NCBI GenBank assembly: GCA_000349905.1
Contig: KB722749.1
Location: forward strand, 762,090-785,286
Source of the DNA: Volvariella volvacea V23
Lineage: Eukaryota > Basidiomycota > Agaricomycetes > Agaricales > Pluteaceae
DNA length: 23,197 bases
Reading direction: 5' to 3'
Below, piece after piece: positions 1 to 9,200 of the stretch. Position 1 is the stretch's first letter. Each line of letters begins with the position of its first letter. The notes under the pieces were generated by a model that was given only the letters and a program-made list of their open reading frames with translations, was not told where the DNA came from and searched no databases. The position numbers and the translations under genes were made by a program.

Positions 1-31
1 TGAGTCCATTTTCTATATACAATACATATAG

Positions 32-3000
32 TTACTCTACAAGCAGTGTCTTTAGAGTGTCCTCTACATCAGGAATGAGATCACCCACTGTCTCGAGATC
101 ATACAACTCATAGACAGTCATCTCATCATCTAATGTGCCCACTGCAGTTGATAATTGACAAGAAACCCAAAATTGAAAAGCTTGTGAAGAGGAACTTGAA
201 TCTTCTCATTGGACTAAACTGGAAGTGGATCATCCTCATTGTTGTTCACCTTTTCAATGAGAGATGATGTTAATTCCTTCAAGGCTTCCTGAGTTGATTT
301 GGTGCCCATATACCCAGTGGTACTGGTATCTGCAGTTGTATTGCTATCGCATTCTGTCACTGAGGTTATGGGTGGAGTAGGAGTGCTTGTTGAAGGGTCT
401 GATGATGGTGTAGTGAATGCTAAATTCGTCTTGTGCTCAGCAAGGACACTATACCAGTGCTTTCACAGGTATTCCTTTGTGTTATTTTAGATGTGTTCAT
501 CTCAGATATGCATTTTGAGCTCAGCCAAGTCAAGGAGGTGCTGAGTTCCAAGCTGGGTGTGGAGCTTTGTCAGGATAAGGCCAAAATTGCTGAAAAGTCA
601 TTCACAAGAGGCAGAATTTGGACAAATGGAGAGGATATGAAGGACAAGACAAGAGAGACCAGTTGGCTGGGTATCAGGGATCTCCAAGTCAGTGTACACC
701 AAGATTGGATCAGGAGATACACCCTTAAAATGTGTTAATAATCTATAACATGTTATAGAGAGCTGTACTTACATCCCTGGAGGCTTGAGCTCATATATTT
801 CAACAGACATCAGGAAATAGCTTGTATTTAGGGCCTAGGTTGCCCAAATATCCCTTGATCTCAGCGTAGAGACTTGCAGGAGCTTTCTCATTGAAAAACC
901 AGGCCCAAAGTCATGAAAATAGAGCATAGAGGGAGGCTGGAACAACAAAAAGTAATTGATGAAATGGTTTAATACACAAGAATGGATTTAGAATCACAGC
1001 AGCTATGAAAACATCTTGATCAGCCCTCAACCAATGCCACTCAATGCTGGCAAGTACTGCACTGCAGACTTGTTGGTCATTGGAATCTTTGCCAGGTAGC
1101 TGGGTGTATTCCATCACAAGAGAGCCCAAAATGAGTGTCACATCATACAGGCAACAAAAGGTGGATTGTGTGACATTTGCTGCAATGGCCAATGGTGCCA
1201 AATGGAGCTTTACTCTATAAATTATTAGTAATAATTCAAGGCAAGTAGCTAGCATATTTACCATGCAAGCGAAGTCCAAAATTGTTCTGTCTTAATGAGC
1301 TTGACCATTTGCTTTGCTCTCTTGGATGAGTGCGAGTCTTGTGTGACTATGATTTGCTTATCTTTTCCTTGTATGTCATCTTTGGCAATTATATACTCCA
1401 GAACCTTTCGTACATCAAGTAATCTCTGGTAGGCCAGATAATATGCTGTCCACCAGATTGGAACAGGTTGGATAATTGATAGAGAAGGCTAGCCTTGTTC
1501 TTGAAATGCTTGTTGAATCAGCCCAAGAATTGCTGTCTTGCTTCGCAGCCAAGTAATCAGTTCATTGGCTTGATTAGCAGACTGAAGAAATGATGGGCCA
1601 GTAACCTTGAAATAATCGCCCACAATTAAATTAATCTTGTACCATAGTTAGAAATTATTTGGTGTCTATGACAAAACCTTACATACTTGATATGCATAGC
1701 AATCTGAAACCACAAAGTGTGGCTCTTCCATTTGCAAAAGTCGTTGTGCCTTTCTTGATTCACCTGAAGCATCTGTTGTAAATGCAATTGGATTGACATG
1801 CCATTCATTCTTCAATTTTTGGATGACTTCTTTCATCATTTGAAGCATGTTTTCAGCTGTTTTTCTTTCAGTTGTTGTATCTCTAATCTCAACTGTATAT
1901 AGCTACAAAAATCGTTATTATATCTTGCAGATAATAGGATTTATATAGAAAACATACCTTGTCTGCTGTTGTAATCATAAATGCGACAAAGTGGTGGTTA
2001 TTACCACCTGTCCACCCATCACACTGAATGGTTACTTTGGCCCCACTAACTTCAGTACAGATGTAATGCTGAAGACTTTGAAGTGTATTGGGAAGTAAGC
2101 ACCTTGTAAGTGATTTACGAGATGGAATTTTAGCCTAATATATAGTCAGATTGATGCCTCAAGATTGGAGATGTAATACGCACATGAGGAATAAAATATT
2201 TGAGAAAGGCTATCACTTCCAGGTTGTCTACCCAAGAAAGAGATAAGTCTCCAGATGCTATAATGCGAACAAGCATTTCTTCGAAGAGCCTTTGCCATTC
2301 TGAGGTCCATATGATGGCAATTTGGTTTAGGTGATTACCTTGAACTTGTGTAGATTGCCCTTGTTGATATGGAACTTCATGCTGACTAGGTCCATGATTA
2401 CTTGCATAACCCATGGATGGACTGTTGGCTCGTGAATAAGAGCCAGAAATTGCAGACCCAGTGATAGATAAAGCTGGGGATTGCTCTCGGATAAAAGATG
2501 AATGAATAGAAGCCAGTCCAAGGCCTGAATCATTCAGTGAAACAACTTGAGTTGTATGCTGACTACCTTGAATGCCACCGGAAATGGTACTGGGGGTGAC
2601 TGGCGGGATTGCCAATATAGAGAATGGCATGGAGGGGTGGTATTGAGGGTGGATATACTGTACTTCACCTGCAATACTAGTGCTAGAAGCTTTAATGATA
2701 TTATTGGGTGTATGATGTGCTAGTAATTCTACTCGGGCATGTTCACGGACATCTTGAGGCTGAAGGGAACATTTCCGAAGGTGGTGGAGTAATGTCTTTG
2801 TTCAGCTTTCGATCCAGGTATGTGGAGAGTTACAATCTGCATTAAAGACTATAGTTTGAAGTTAATTAGTATATACAATGTAAATCAAATGTGGTTCCAT
2901 ACTGGAGAGGACTATAGCATCTCTGGATCGTGGAATATCAATTGGATTCATTTGGGCATCGCTTTCTGCATCTTCAAGTAGTTCAGCAACCTGCAAATCA

Positions 3001-3227
3001 AGACATGGAGTACAATGAAGACGGATTTTGGCACCAGTGCCCTTTGCACTATCATTTGGGTTGGCATAGACTTCGGGAGGTCGTTCAGTGATGGAATTTA
3101 CTGAGTAGGAAGGATGGTCTGTGAAATAAGAATGCCACCATTTAGGAGACTGAGTTGACATGGTGGGTGATGAGCTAGTAGATGCCGAAATCTGTAATTC
3201 AGAGGGTATTGACAGGTTCTCAATCAT
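32..3227 (-). pseudogene. Decayed hAT-family transposase (multi-exon, several in-frame stops)
   Basis: This is a relic hAT transposase, the enzyme that cuts and pastes hAT DNA transposons. The frame starts near 3227 or 3161. A BED-like finger is split by an intron: C-x2-C (LHCTPC) lies before 2903 and H-x3-C (HHLRKC) after 2836. Next comes the motif SWVDNLEV, and then, after an intron at 2135-2183, IPSRKSL and DGWTGGNNHHFVAF (catalytic Asp region). After an intron at 1903-1957 the frame reads DASGESRKAQRLL and DCYAYQ, then INLIVGDYFK across the intron at 1636-1686. The motifs WWTAYYLAYQRLL, APLAIAANVTQ, ADQDVFIAAVILNP and the dimerisation block ending LAELKMHI follow. An acidic tail ends at TAA 32-34. 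In-frame stops lie at 2802, 1489, 911, 800, 791, 598, 502, 487, 463 and 214 (lowest coordinate of each), and a frameshift lies near 185-225. The family CxxH motif reads C-Y-A-Y, so its His is lost. The family call is firm; the exact ends of the element are not visible. Confidence 0.9.
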
Positions 3228-4009
3228 TGGATTGGTGTGGGTTTTATACAGCCTTGGGAATAACATTGGAAAAAACTCGAAAAATAGCAAGGTTCATTCT
3301 CCCACTTCATGAGGACGAGATGAATTCTGATTGCATGACACCATGCATTCTGGTTCCAAGAAAACTTGGCCTGTTGAATGCACACCATGGTAAGAAAAGC
3401 CTTGGCTAAGCATAAGACCCTTGTTAACAAGGCAAAGCAGGTGCTTGTGGAGCTCAAAGTATGGTTAATATGCCGTAATTACTACGCGATTTACTTTGAA
3501 CATGATAAGATGCACTTGTATTATCTTATCTACATGGTCGGCGACCATAACCCCTTTTGGGTGTTGGTCCACGACTTGGCCCCCAAGGTCGGTAGTCGCC
3601 GACCTGCACAACACTGCCTGAAAGCCGCCAGGCGGCTTTCGCAAACTCTCTAATGATTCCCTTGAACATTTATTATGTTCCCATATATTGCCACGTTACG
3701 GGCTCTCCTGAACAATGAGCTAGTCGCGGTCAACATGGCAGAAGGTAGTAAAGAAGCATCCTATACTGCCATATTGCTTCTCGAGGTTTGACTATTAGGG
3801 TTTACTACACTCCTCTGGTGGTCCTACTTGCGAACATGCATATGCATACACGTTCTCAATCGGATACTGGTGACCATACCTAGTCAAGTCATTATGGCGA
3901 GCGGCTTCCTCAGCACCTTAGTTTAGCAATACAGGTAATAAACATACTATACATGACAGTAGAGTTACACTATCCCAGGTACCTTCGGGAATTTTAACAG
4001 ATTACGAAC
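3228..4009. other. Intergenic stretch between hAT relic and SDR gene
   Basis: No gene is supported here. Short frames on both strands at 3182-3653 have no recognisable domain. The first part is probably the outer sequence of the hAT element. A GC-rich island at 3534-3640 holds three inverted repeats, listed separately. The remainder to 4009 contains the 3' flank of the minus-strand SDR gene. A 12-bp palindrome, ATGCATATGCAT, lies at 3836-3847. I see no target-site duplication that would fix the element boundary. Confidence 0.5.
3534..3640. repeat. Cluster of three GC-rich palindromes
   Basis: There are three inverted repeats within 107 bp. At 3534-3548, 7-bp arms (ATGGTCG/CGACCAT) flank one base. 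At 3587-3604, 6-bp arms (GGTCGG/CCGACC) flank a 6-base spacer. At 3620-3640, perfect 10-bp arms (GAAAGCCGCC/GGCGGCTTTC) flank one base. The first and second sites also pair with each other, since GTCGGCGAC is the reverse complement of GTCGCCGAC. The island is GC-rich within AT-rich DNA. It may be a transposon terminus or a foldback/MITE remnant. Confidence 0.75.
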
Positions 4010-4912
4010 TCATCCGCGAAAACTAGACTCTCCTTTAGCAATAAACTCATCCAATGCCTCTTGAATCGGGGTGTCCCCTCCAATTAGATCAATACCCAAT
4101 CCAGCAGCGTCTTCTCTATCAAGCAGTGCTGCAAGAACCGAAGCGACGTCATCTCGCTGTTTAAGAGCGCCTCTCAGTCAGCAGGGATATCCTCCGTAAT
4201 TCTGCATAACGGCACTCACGGGAACTGCAGATATGGGGATATTTCCCAAGCTGACTTTCCCAGTGCCTGGTATGTCCAACAATGTTCCAGGCCGGAGCAT
4301 AGTCCACTTGAACGTGGTGCGCGCGGCCAAGTTCAGGTCTGCCTTGTACTTGCATTCCATATAAGTTCCGATGGACGTCCACAAGTTCTTCGAGACCTTC
4401 ACATCCTCCTCGGTCTACAACACACACACAAAAAAAAGAGGGCGTCAGCGGAAAATATTCCTTCGTAATTCCACAAACTGCCTCCTCCCCCAACTCACAT
4501 AGTGCTCCGGTGGGGCCTTGGTCGTGTCCCTAATATCAATACACGAGACAATAATCAATCTCGGCTTCGCCCCCTTCACCGCCTCAATAGCGTCGAAAAT
4601 CTTGATCGCCCCCTCCAAGTCAACCTTCCTTGTCCTCTCCCCTCCCTGGTTCTTCTCCCCGCCTCCAGCTCCAGCACTCCAATAGACGACATCCTTTCCT
4701 TCAAACACCTTGGTGAAATCGGACACTGGAGAGTCCTCGATGGAGAGAACGAGCGGCGTGGCGCCGGTGTCAATTATAGCTTGTGAGTGGGCAGGGTTGC
4801 GGATGATGGAGGTCACGGTGTGGCGGTTCTGGTGGGAGGTGAGGAGCTGGGAGAGACGGAGGGCGACTTTGCCATGTCCCCCAACTATAGCGACGGATTT
4901 CGAGAGCGACAT
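4010..4912 (-). CDS. Atypical SDR / NAD(P)-binding epimerase-like protein (YMR090W type)
   Basis: The gene has three exons: 4912-4499, 4414-4220 and 4156-4010, all joined in phase 0 at GT-AG sites (donors GTGAGT), giving 251 aa. The N-terminus carries the Rossmann dinucleotide-binding strand and glycine loop, VAIVGGHGKVALRL, at about residues 8-21. The motifs GATPLVLSIED, DVVYWSAGAG, KVDLEGAIKIFDAIE, PRLIIVSCIDIRD, KYKADLNL, WTMLRPGTLLD and RDDVASVLAALLD are in the order typical of fungal NAD(P)-dependent epimerase/NmrA-like proteins of the YMR090W group, which are usually about 220-260 aa. The substrate is unknown for this group, so no reaction is assigned. The start ATG is the first in frame. 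AKR1 lies 429 bp upstream on the same strand. The long continuous frame at 4161-4493 is intron read-through. Confidence 0.9.
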
Positions 4913-5341
4913 TGCTTGTGAGGAGATACTATCAAACTGGACTTGGATGTGGGGCTAACTTGTTGGATGGGTGATTGTACCCCAGGTCAAAATGTGGGCT
5001 TTATACTGTGGGCCAACATCGCTTATGCATCACACTTTCACGATGAACGTCATGTCTTAGAAAGCTGCAAGTTCCGATGTGTTGCCAGAACCAAGGAAGG
5101 CGTCGAAATTGCGTACAACCTTCTGACAAACAAATGCTTGTACACCAAGGCCGCCGAACCAATAATCGTCCATCGTGATCGCGAAGAACCATAATTCGCC
5201 ACAAAGCGAGGTATCATGTACACAAGCATCGCAAAACTACATTATTAAGTTTCAAAAAGCACGAAGAGTCTGGAAAAAGTCTTTTACGCGGGACAACAGA
5301 ACGACATGACTTTGAACAGGAACATGAGCTTTAGGGGGAAC
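4913..5341. other. Intergenic: SDR promoter and AKR1 3' flank
   Basis: This 429-bp gap lies between two minus-strand genes. It should hold the AKR1 3' end and polyadenylation region and the promoter of the SDR gene. The short frames on both strands (4943-5204) show no domain and are treated as noise. I see no repeat or RNA gene. Confidence 0.5.
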
Positions 5342-8300
5342 TTAGACTTGACTTAGTGGTTCATAACCACCCCGACTAGCACTCCCATGCGTCCTACCCA
5401 TAATCATACTTAAAACACCCGCCGCTCCGCCCTTACCTCTCTTCCTACCACTGCCATCGTCATCGTCCAGATCATCTCCTCTATCCATCATTCTCCTCCT
5501 CTTCGCTTCCCTAAACCCTTCAATGGGCACATCGTACAGCGTCTCATAATCCACACCCAATTCCTTCCCTTTCGACCAGAAATCCTTACAGTTCCCAATA
5601 AAACCCAAATCGAACGGGTTGCTCGCTTTCCCGGCTCTCGCCAGCCCATCGACGGCCTTGCCCTTTGTGAATCTGTCAAAACCCAAGAGATTCATCAAAA
5701 AGGAAGACCCAGGCGCCGTGCAGCAGCAGTACAGCGACCTGAGCAGCGACGAGCACGACAGGTGGGGATGACGGTGGCCAGCGTGCGAGTGGGAATGACG
5801 TGCTCCAGGCAGGGGCGGTATCCCCGTCGTCGAGGCAGCGTCAGAGGCAGCATCGCTAGTAGCATTGCCAGATTCGCCGTGGACGTCCCCTCTGCCAAAG
5901 CTGACGCTACCGCCGAACGGTAACCCCCTTTGCTGGTTCCTGTGTCCCATTTGAGTGGCCAGACTGGCGCCACCTCGTCCGCCCATGAATCCGTATCGGC
6001 CGAGATTGGACACCTCTAGGGTCGTCATTTGTCTTGCGATCTGCCAGAGCTGCGAGAGTAGGAGGACGATGGTCCAGACGAGTTGGAGTGTAGCCCAGGA
6101 TGCTACGGCGATTAAGAATGGGTCTTGCGTTGTCAAGTAGCAGACATCGCTTGGGAGTGGGCAGGATGGCGAGATGCGATCGAGGGGTAGTGGTGTAGGT
6201 ATTGGGATTGAGGCGAAGACTGTTGATTGAGGAGACGATTAGGGAGAGGTGAAATTTAAGGTGGATGCACATACGTTGGTAAGTAAGGTAGTCGAATAAG
6301 GCGATGCCGAGTACGAGTGTTGAGACAAATACAATGAATTGTCGGTGATTATTTGAGCCAACTGTGCAGCGATAGTAGTTTAGTCTCATGGTTAGATATA
6401 AGAGCACAAAAGCGTGACTTACCACAGTTCCATACCCAAGGACAATGACTAGCAACGTTGATGAGAGCCAGACAAGGTAGCAAAGGTAGGAACTCACTGG
6501 TCATGTCGAGCGACACACTTGTCACAAATTCGACAGTGTTTTGAACGTAACGGCTTCCTTGCCTGATAAAAAACGCGATAAAGCGGTGTCCAAAGAGTTA
6601 CTCATCCAAAAGCAACTTACCATACAGTTTATGCAGAAAGTCTGGCCATTTAGCTTCCCTTCTGACGCCAAATCTTCAATAACCTACGTTCCCCGTGAGT
6701 ATTGCTCTGAATAGAAAATGAGAGCTGAGGCATACGCACAGATTTCAACTCGGCATCGCTGGCAGGTTTAGGACATGTGCCTGCATCTAGGGTGATAGCT
6801 CTGAAGAAGTTATATGCGCATAGACCAGCCGTCAGAGCAAATAAAAGGTGCGTAAATGCGTGTGATTCGGTTTCTGTTGCATTGTGCATCGTATCAGAAA
6901 AACGATAACATGATAGAACAAGCAGAGCGACGAAAGGAAGGAGAACAGGTAGGGAGGGGTGAATCAAGATGAGAGGGACATACGTTGAACCAGTCTCGAG
7001 AACCAACAAAACATCACCCAAATCACTGATCCGGTGATGATTCCAGCAAAATACGGTGTTTGGTTTACACTTTCAGAGTATGTTGAACTGTTCAATAGTA
7101 CGCGAGTTACAATCTGTAGGCATTATTAGAATGCATAGAAAGGTGACAGAGGCAGCGCGACGACGCGATCACTCACATGATGCATTCCAAAGAATTCCGC
7201 CATCGCAAGGAGTACACCGGTATACCACGGCAAGATAGTCAAGGTCATGAATATCAGATAGAAGAATATCGTTGGCAACAGGAATATTGCAATCTTAGTG
7301 TTTCGCTATAATGGGCGCCAATCAGCGGGGGATTCATCATGGAGGAGCAATGTGGGCAAAGACCCCAACTCACATCACTAAACGGCTTCCCCTTCTTAAC
7401 TCCATACTCGTTCATTCCACCCTCCTCCAGCGCTCTCTTCCAGGCGCCCAGGCTCTTCAGCTCAACGGCCATATCCCGCGGCGTCCTGTCCTCCGCATCC
7501 TTGGCGCCCAAATCGGCACCTTTCTCAACCAACCTTCTTATACACACCCTGTTCCCCTTCACCACGGCCCAATGTAACGGGGTCAGCCCAACGTCGTCCT
7601 TCGTATTCGGATCTGCCCCATGCTTCAACAACAAGTCCACGCTCAGGGCATCGCCCTGGTACGCAGCCCACATCAACGACGTGTGTCCTTGGCTGTCCCT
7701 CGAGTCAACATTGACAGGCTGATGCAGCAAATACAACAAGGGCATGATAGCGCTCGAGTGAGTGACGAGGTGGAGCGAATTGTACCCTTGCGAATCGGCT
7801 ATGGTCGGGTCTGCTCCATGGGATATGAGAAGCTGGATGACGTAGAGATAGCCGTTACGCGCTGCCCACTGCAGCGGTGTTGCGACGAGATCACCACCGA
7901 GAGCGTCGACTTCGGCTCCTTGCTCGAGAAGGTACCGGCAGGCGGGGACGTGGGCGTTGATGGCTGCCCAGTGGAGGGGTGTGATGTTTTGGGCATCGCG
8001 ATCGGTGGCTTGACCTCGACCGCTCTCGATGATTTCGCGTAGGAGGTGGACGTCGCCTCTCTGAGCGGCGGTGAAGATATTGTACTTTACGCCTATCGTA
8101 AGCCGTAGATAATGGATTAAACGAGAACAAAGGACGGGCTTACGTCTGGTGATTGCGGCCCCTGGGGATGCGCAGGTACCGCAGGATTCAAGTTGGAGGG
8201 AGACGTGTCATGCTGAAAGGAGATATTGGTGGCCATTGCGGATTCGTGGCTGACGGCAGAGGTGGACAGCTCTGACTTTGCGTTTATGAAGTCATCCATC

Positions 8301-8410
8301 GTCGACGTGGGGGAGGAGGAGCCTGAGCGCCGTGGGGGTGTACGTAGTGTCCTCGCGGTGGCGGTGCAAGCGCAGTGTCTTGCCGATCGTGGGTGCTGCT
8401 CGGCAACCAT
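5342..8410 (-). CDS. AKR1: Akr1-type palmitoyltransferase (ankyrin repeats + DHHC)
   Basis: Akr1 S-acylates cytoplasmic proteins at Golgi/endosomal membranes through a DHHC cysteine. The model has ten exons: 8410-8144, 8084-7374, 7305-7177, 7113-6984, 6873-6740, 6683-6621, 6562-6498, 6448-6423, 6361-6275 and 6219-5342. The product is 829 aa. Residues 1-89 are Ser/Pro-rich and probably disordered. Six ankyrin repeats cover about 90-290, including [21 protein letters not shown] and TPLHWAV. About six membrane segments follow: two near 332-369, then about 390-410, 417-437, 515-534 and 572-597. The Cys-rich domain starts at C474-x2-C477, continues KHCRICDKC, and reaches D499-H-H-C502 with PWVWNC. 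The Akr1-typical tail [15 protein letters not shown] is present. The ATG at 8410 is the first in frame. The first intron ends at an AAAG acceptor; the nearer TAG would shift the frame. Yeast Akr1 has DHYC, this protein DHHC. Confidence 0.95.
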
Positions 8411-8616
8411 CGTCGACACAACTGAAATTGCCTGAAAAATTATCGCTTGTATGTAACGACGCGGTGGCCATAGCTTTCTCTAAGCGAGTCTCTCAGTCGT
8501 AAGCTGCCAACGCTGAACAACTTGGCGCGCAGCGAATGGGCTTATCTCTGGCAGCAAACACGTCACCCAATCATGACCTCATGTTGTAGCCGTCTTTGTG
8601 CGCGAAAAGCTGCATC
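8411..8616. promoter_or_regulatory. Divergent intergenic region upstream of AKR1
   Basis: About 206 bp separate the AKR1 start (minus strand) from the small plus-strand ORF. If both are expressed, it serves as a shared promoter. I see no clear TATA box or known operator; the assignment rests only on gene orientation. Confidence 0.35.
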
Positions 8617-8877
8617 ATGGGATTGAATGGCCTGAGCTTCAGAACGAGAATTGGTCTGGTACACTCGTCAACGCGCTGTATTCAGCGCGCCTATGTCCGG
8701 TCAAATTCAACTCCAAAATCAATTCACATTCAACAGCAACTACTCTGGCAATACAACCTCGTTCGTAAAACAATCAAATCAACAGTACAAGCCGAGTCAA
8801 AAACGTTCAGAATAGCACAGCTTCGTGCTCAGATAACCGAGCACCGTGCCAAAGGCCAAGTGGCGAGCGTAATTTAA
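8617..8877 (+). CDS. Small ORF with mitochondrial-type N-terminus, unrecognised
   Basis: This frame encodes 86 aa from the first ATG; an in-frame TTG lies 21 bp further upstream. I recognise no family. The first 35 residues contain several Arg, Ser and Thr, almost no acidic residues, and the stretch RCIQRAYVRSNS, which resembles a mitochondrial presequence. The rest (about 42-80) is Gln/Lys/Arg-rich and could form helices. The stop TAA overlaps the stop of the convergent metallothionein gene at 8874-8876. It may be a real small mitochondrial protein, one exon of a larger gene, or a chance frame. Conservation in relatives would decide. Confidence 0.3.
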   Translation: MGLNGLSFRTRIGLVHSSTRCIQRAYVRSNSTPKSIHIQQQLLWQYNLVRKTIKSTVQAESKTFRIAQLRAQITEHRAKGQVASVI

Positions 8878-9100
8878 CACTTGCACTCGTCGGGCTTGCA
8901 GCTGCACCTGTAACAATGAAGGCGACAATTAGATACGGAGGAGCACAAGCAAAAAAAGGTATGCATACTCATTTCCGCAGCTGCACTTGTCCAAGCCGCA
9001 GTGGGCGTTGACGGGGTTCTCGATGTTCTAGTGATAAAAGCCCAAGTCGTCAAGGACTAAACTCGAGAACACAAAGAACATAAAGACGCACAGAGATCAT
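8874..9100 (-). CDS. Small Cys-rich metallothionein (three exons)
   Basis: The gene has three tiny exons: 9100-9092 (encoding only Met-Ile-Ser), 9027-8969 and 8907-8874, with introns GTGCGT...CTAG and GTATGC...ACAG. The product is 33 aa with seven cysteines at residues 13, 18, 20, 24, 26, 31 and 33. They are spaced C-x4-C-x-C-x3-C-x-C-x4-C-x-C, as in CGLDKCSCGNECSCKPDECKC split at its centre by the second intron. Short seven-Cys proteins of this type bind Cu(I), Zn or Cd as thiolate clusters in the cytosol of basidiomycetes. There are no aromatic residues. The gene is invisible to simple ORF calling because of its short exons. A TATA-like TATATAAGG lies about 95 bp upstream on the same strand. 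The first exon is the least certain part. Confidence 0.85.
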
Positions 9101-9192
9101 ATTGTTCGAGTTGGCGAAAGAGGCGATTGAGTATTCAAAAGCGGTGGTGGTTAGCAGTGACTGCTGAGGACCTTTACCTCGAAATCCTGGGC

Positions 9193-9200
9193 CTTATATA
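9193..9200 (-). promoter_or_regulatory. TATA box of the metallothionein gene
   Basis: The minus strand reads GGGTATATAAGGCCC around this site, 93 bp upstream of the predicted metallothionein ATG. Stress-induced metallothionein genes often have a strong TATA box. I could not identify a metal-response element with confidence. Confidence 0.55.

Noticed and set aside
3836..3847. 12-bp palindrome ATGCATATGCAT
   Set aside because: It is a simple alternating sequence that arises easily by chance; no gene start or repeat partner supports a function.
4161..4493. 110-codon frame inside the SDR gene
   Set aside because: It includes the first intron and a shifted exon 2; the spliced alternative gives the conserved family motifs.
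5907..6497. 196-codon minus-strand frame overlapping AKR1
   Set aside because: It is read-through of three AKR1 introns; the spliced model restores the family sequence and this frame does not.
7339..8042. Overlapping plus-strand frames of 127 and 140 codons
   Set aside because: They are antisense shadows of the ankyrin exon of AKR1.
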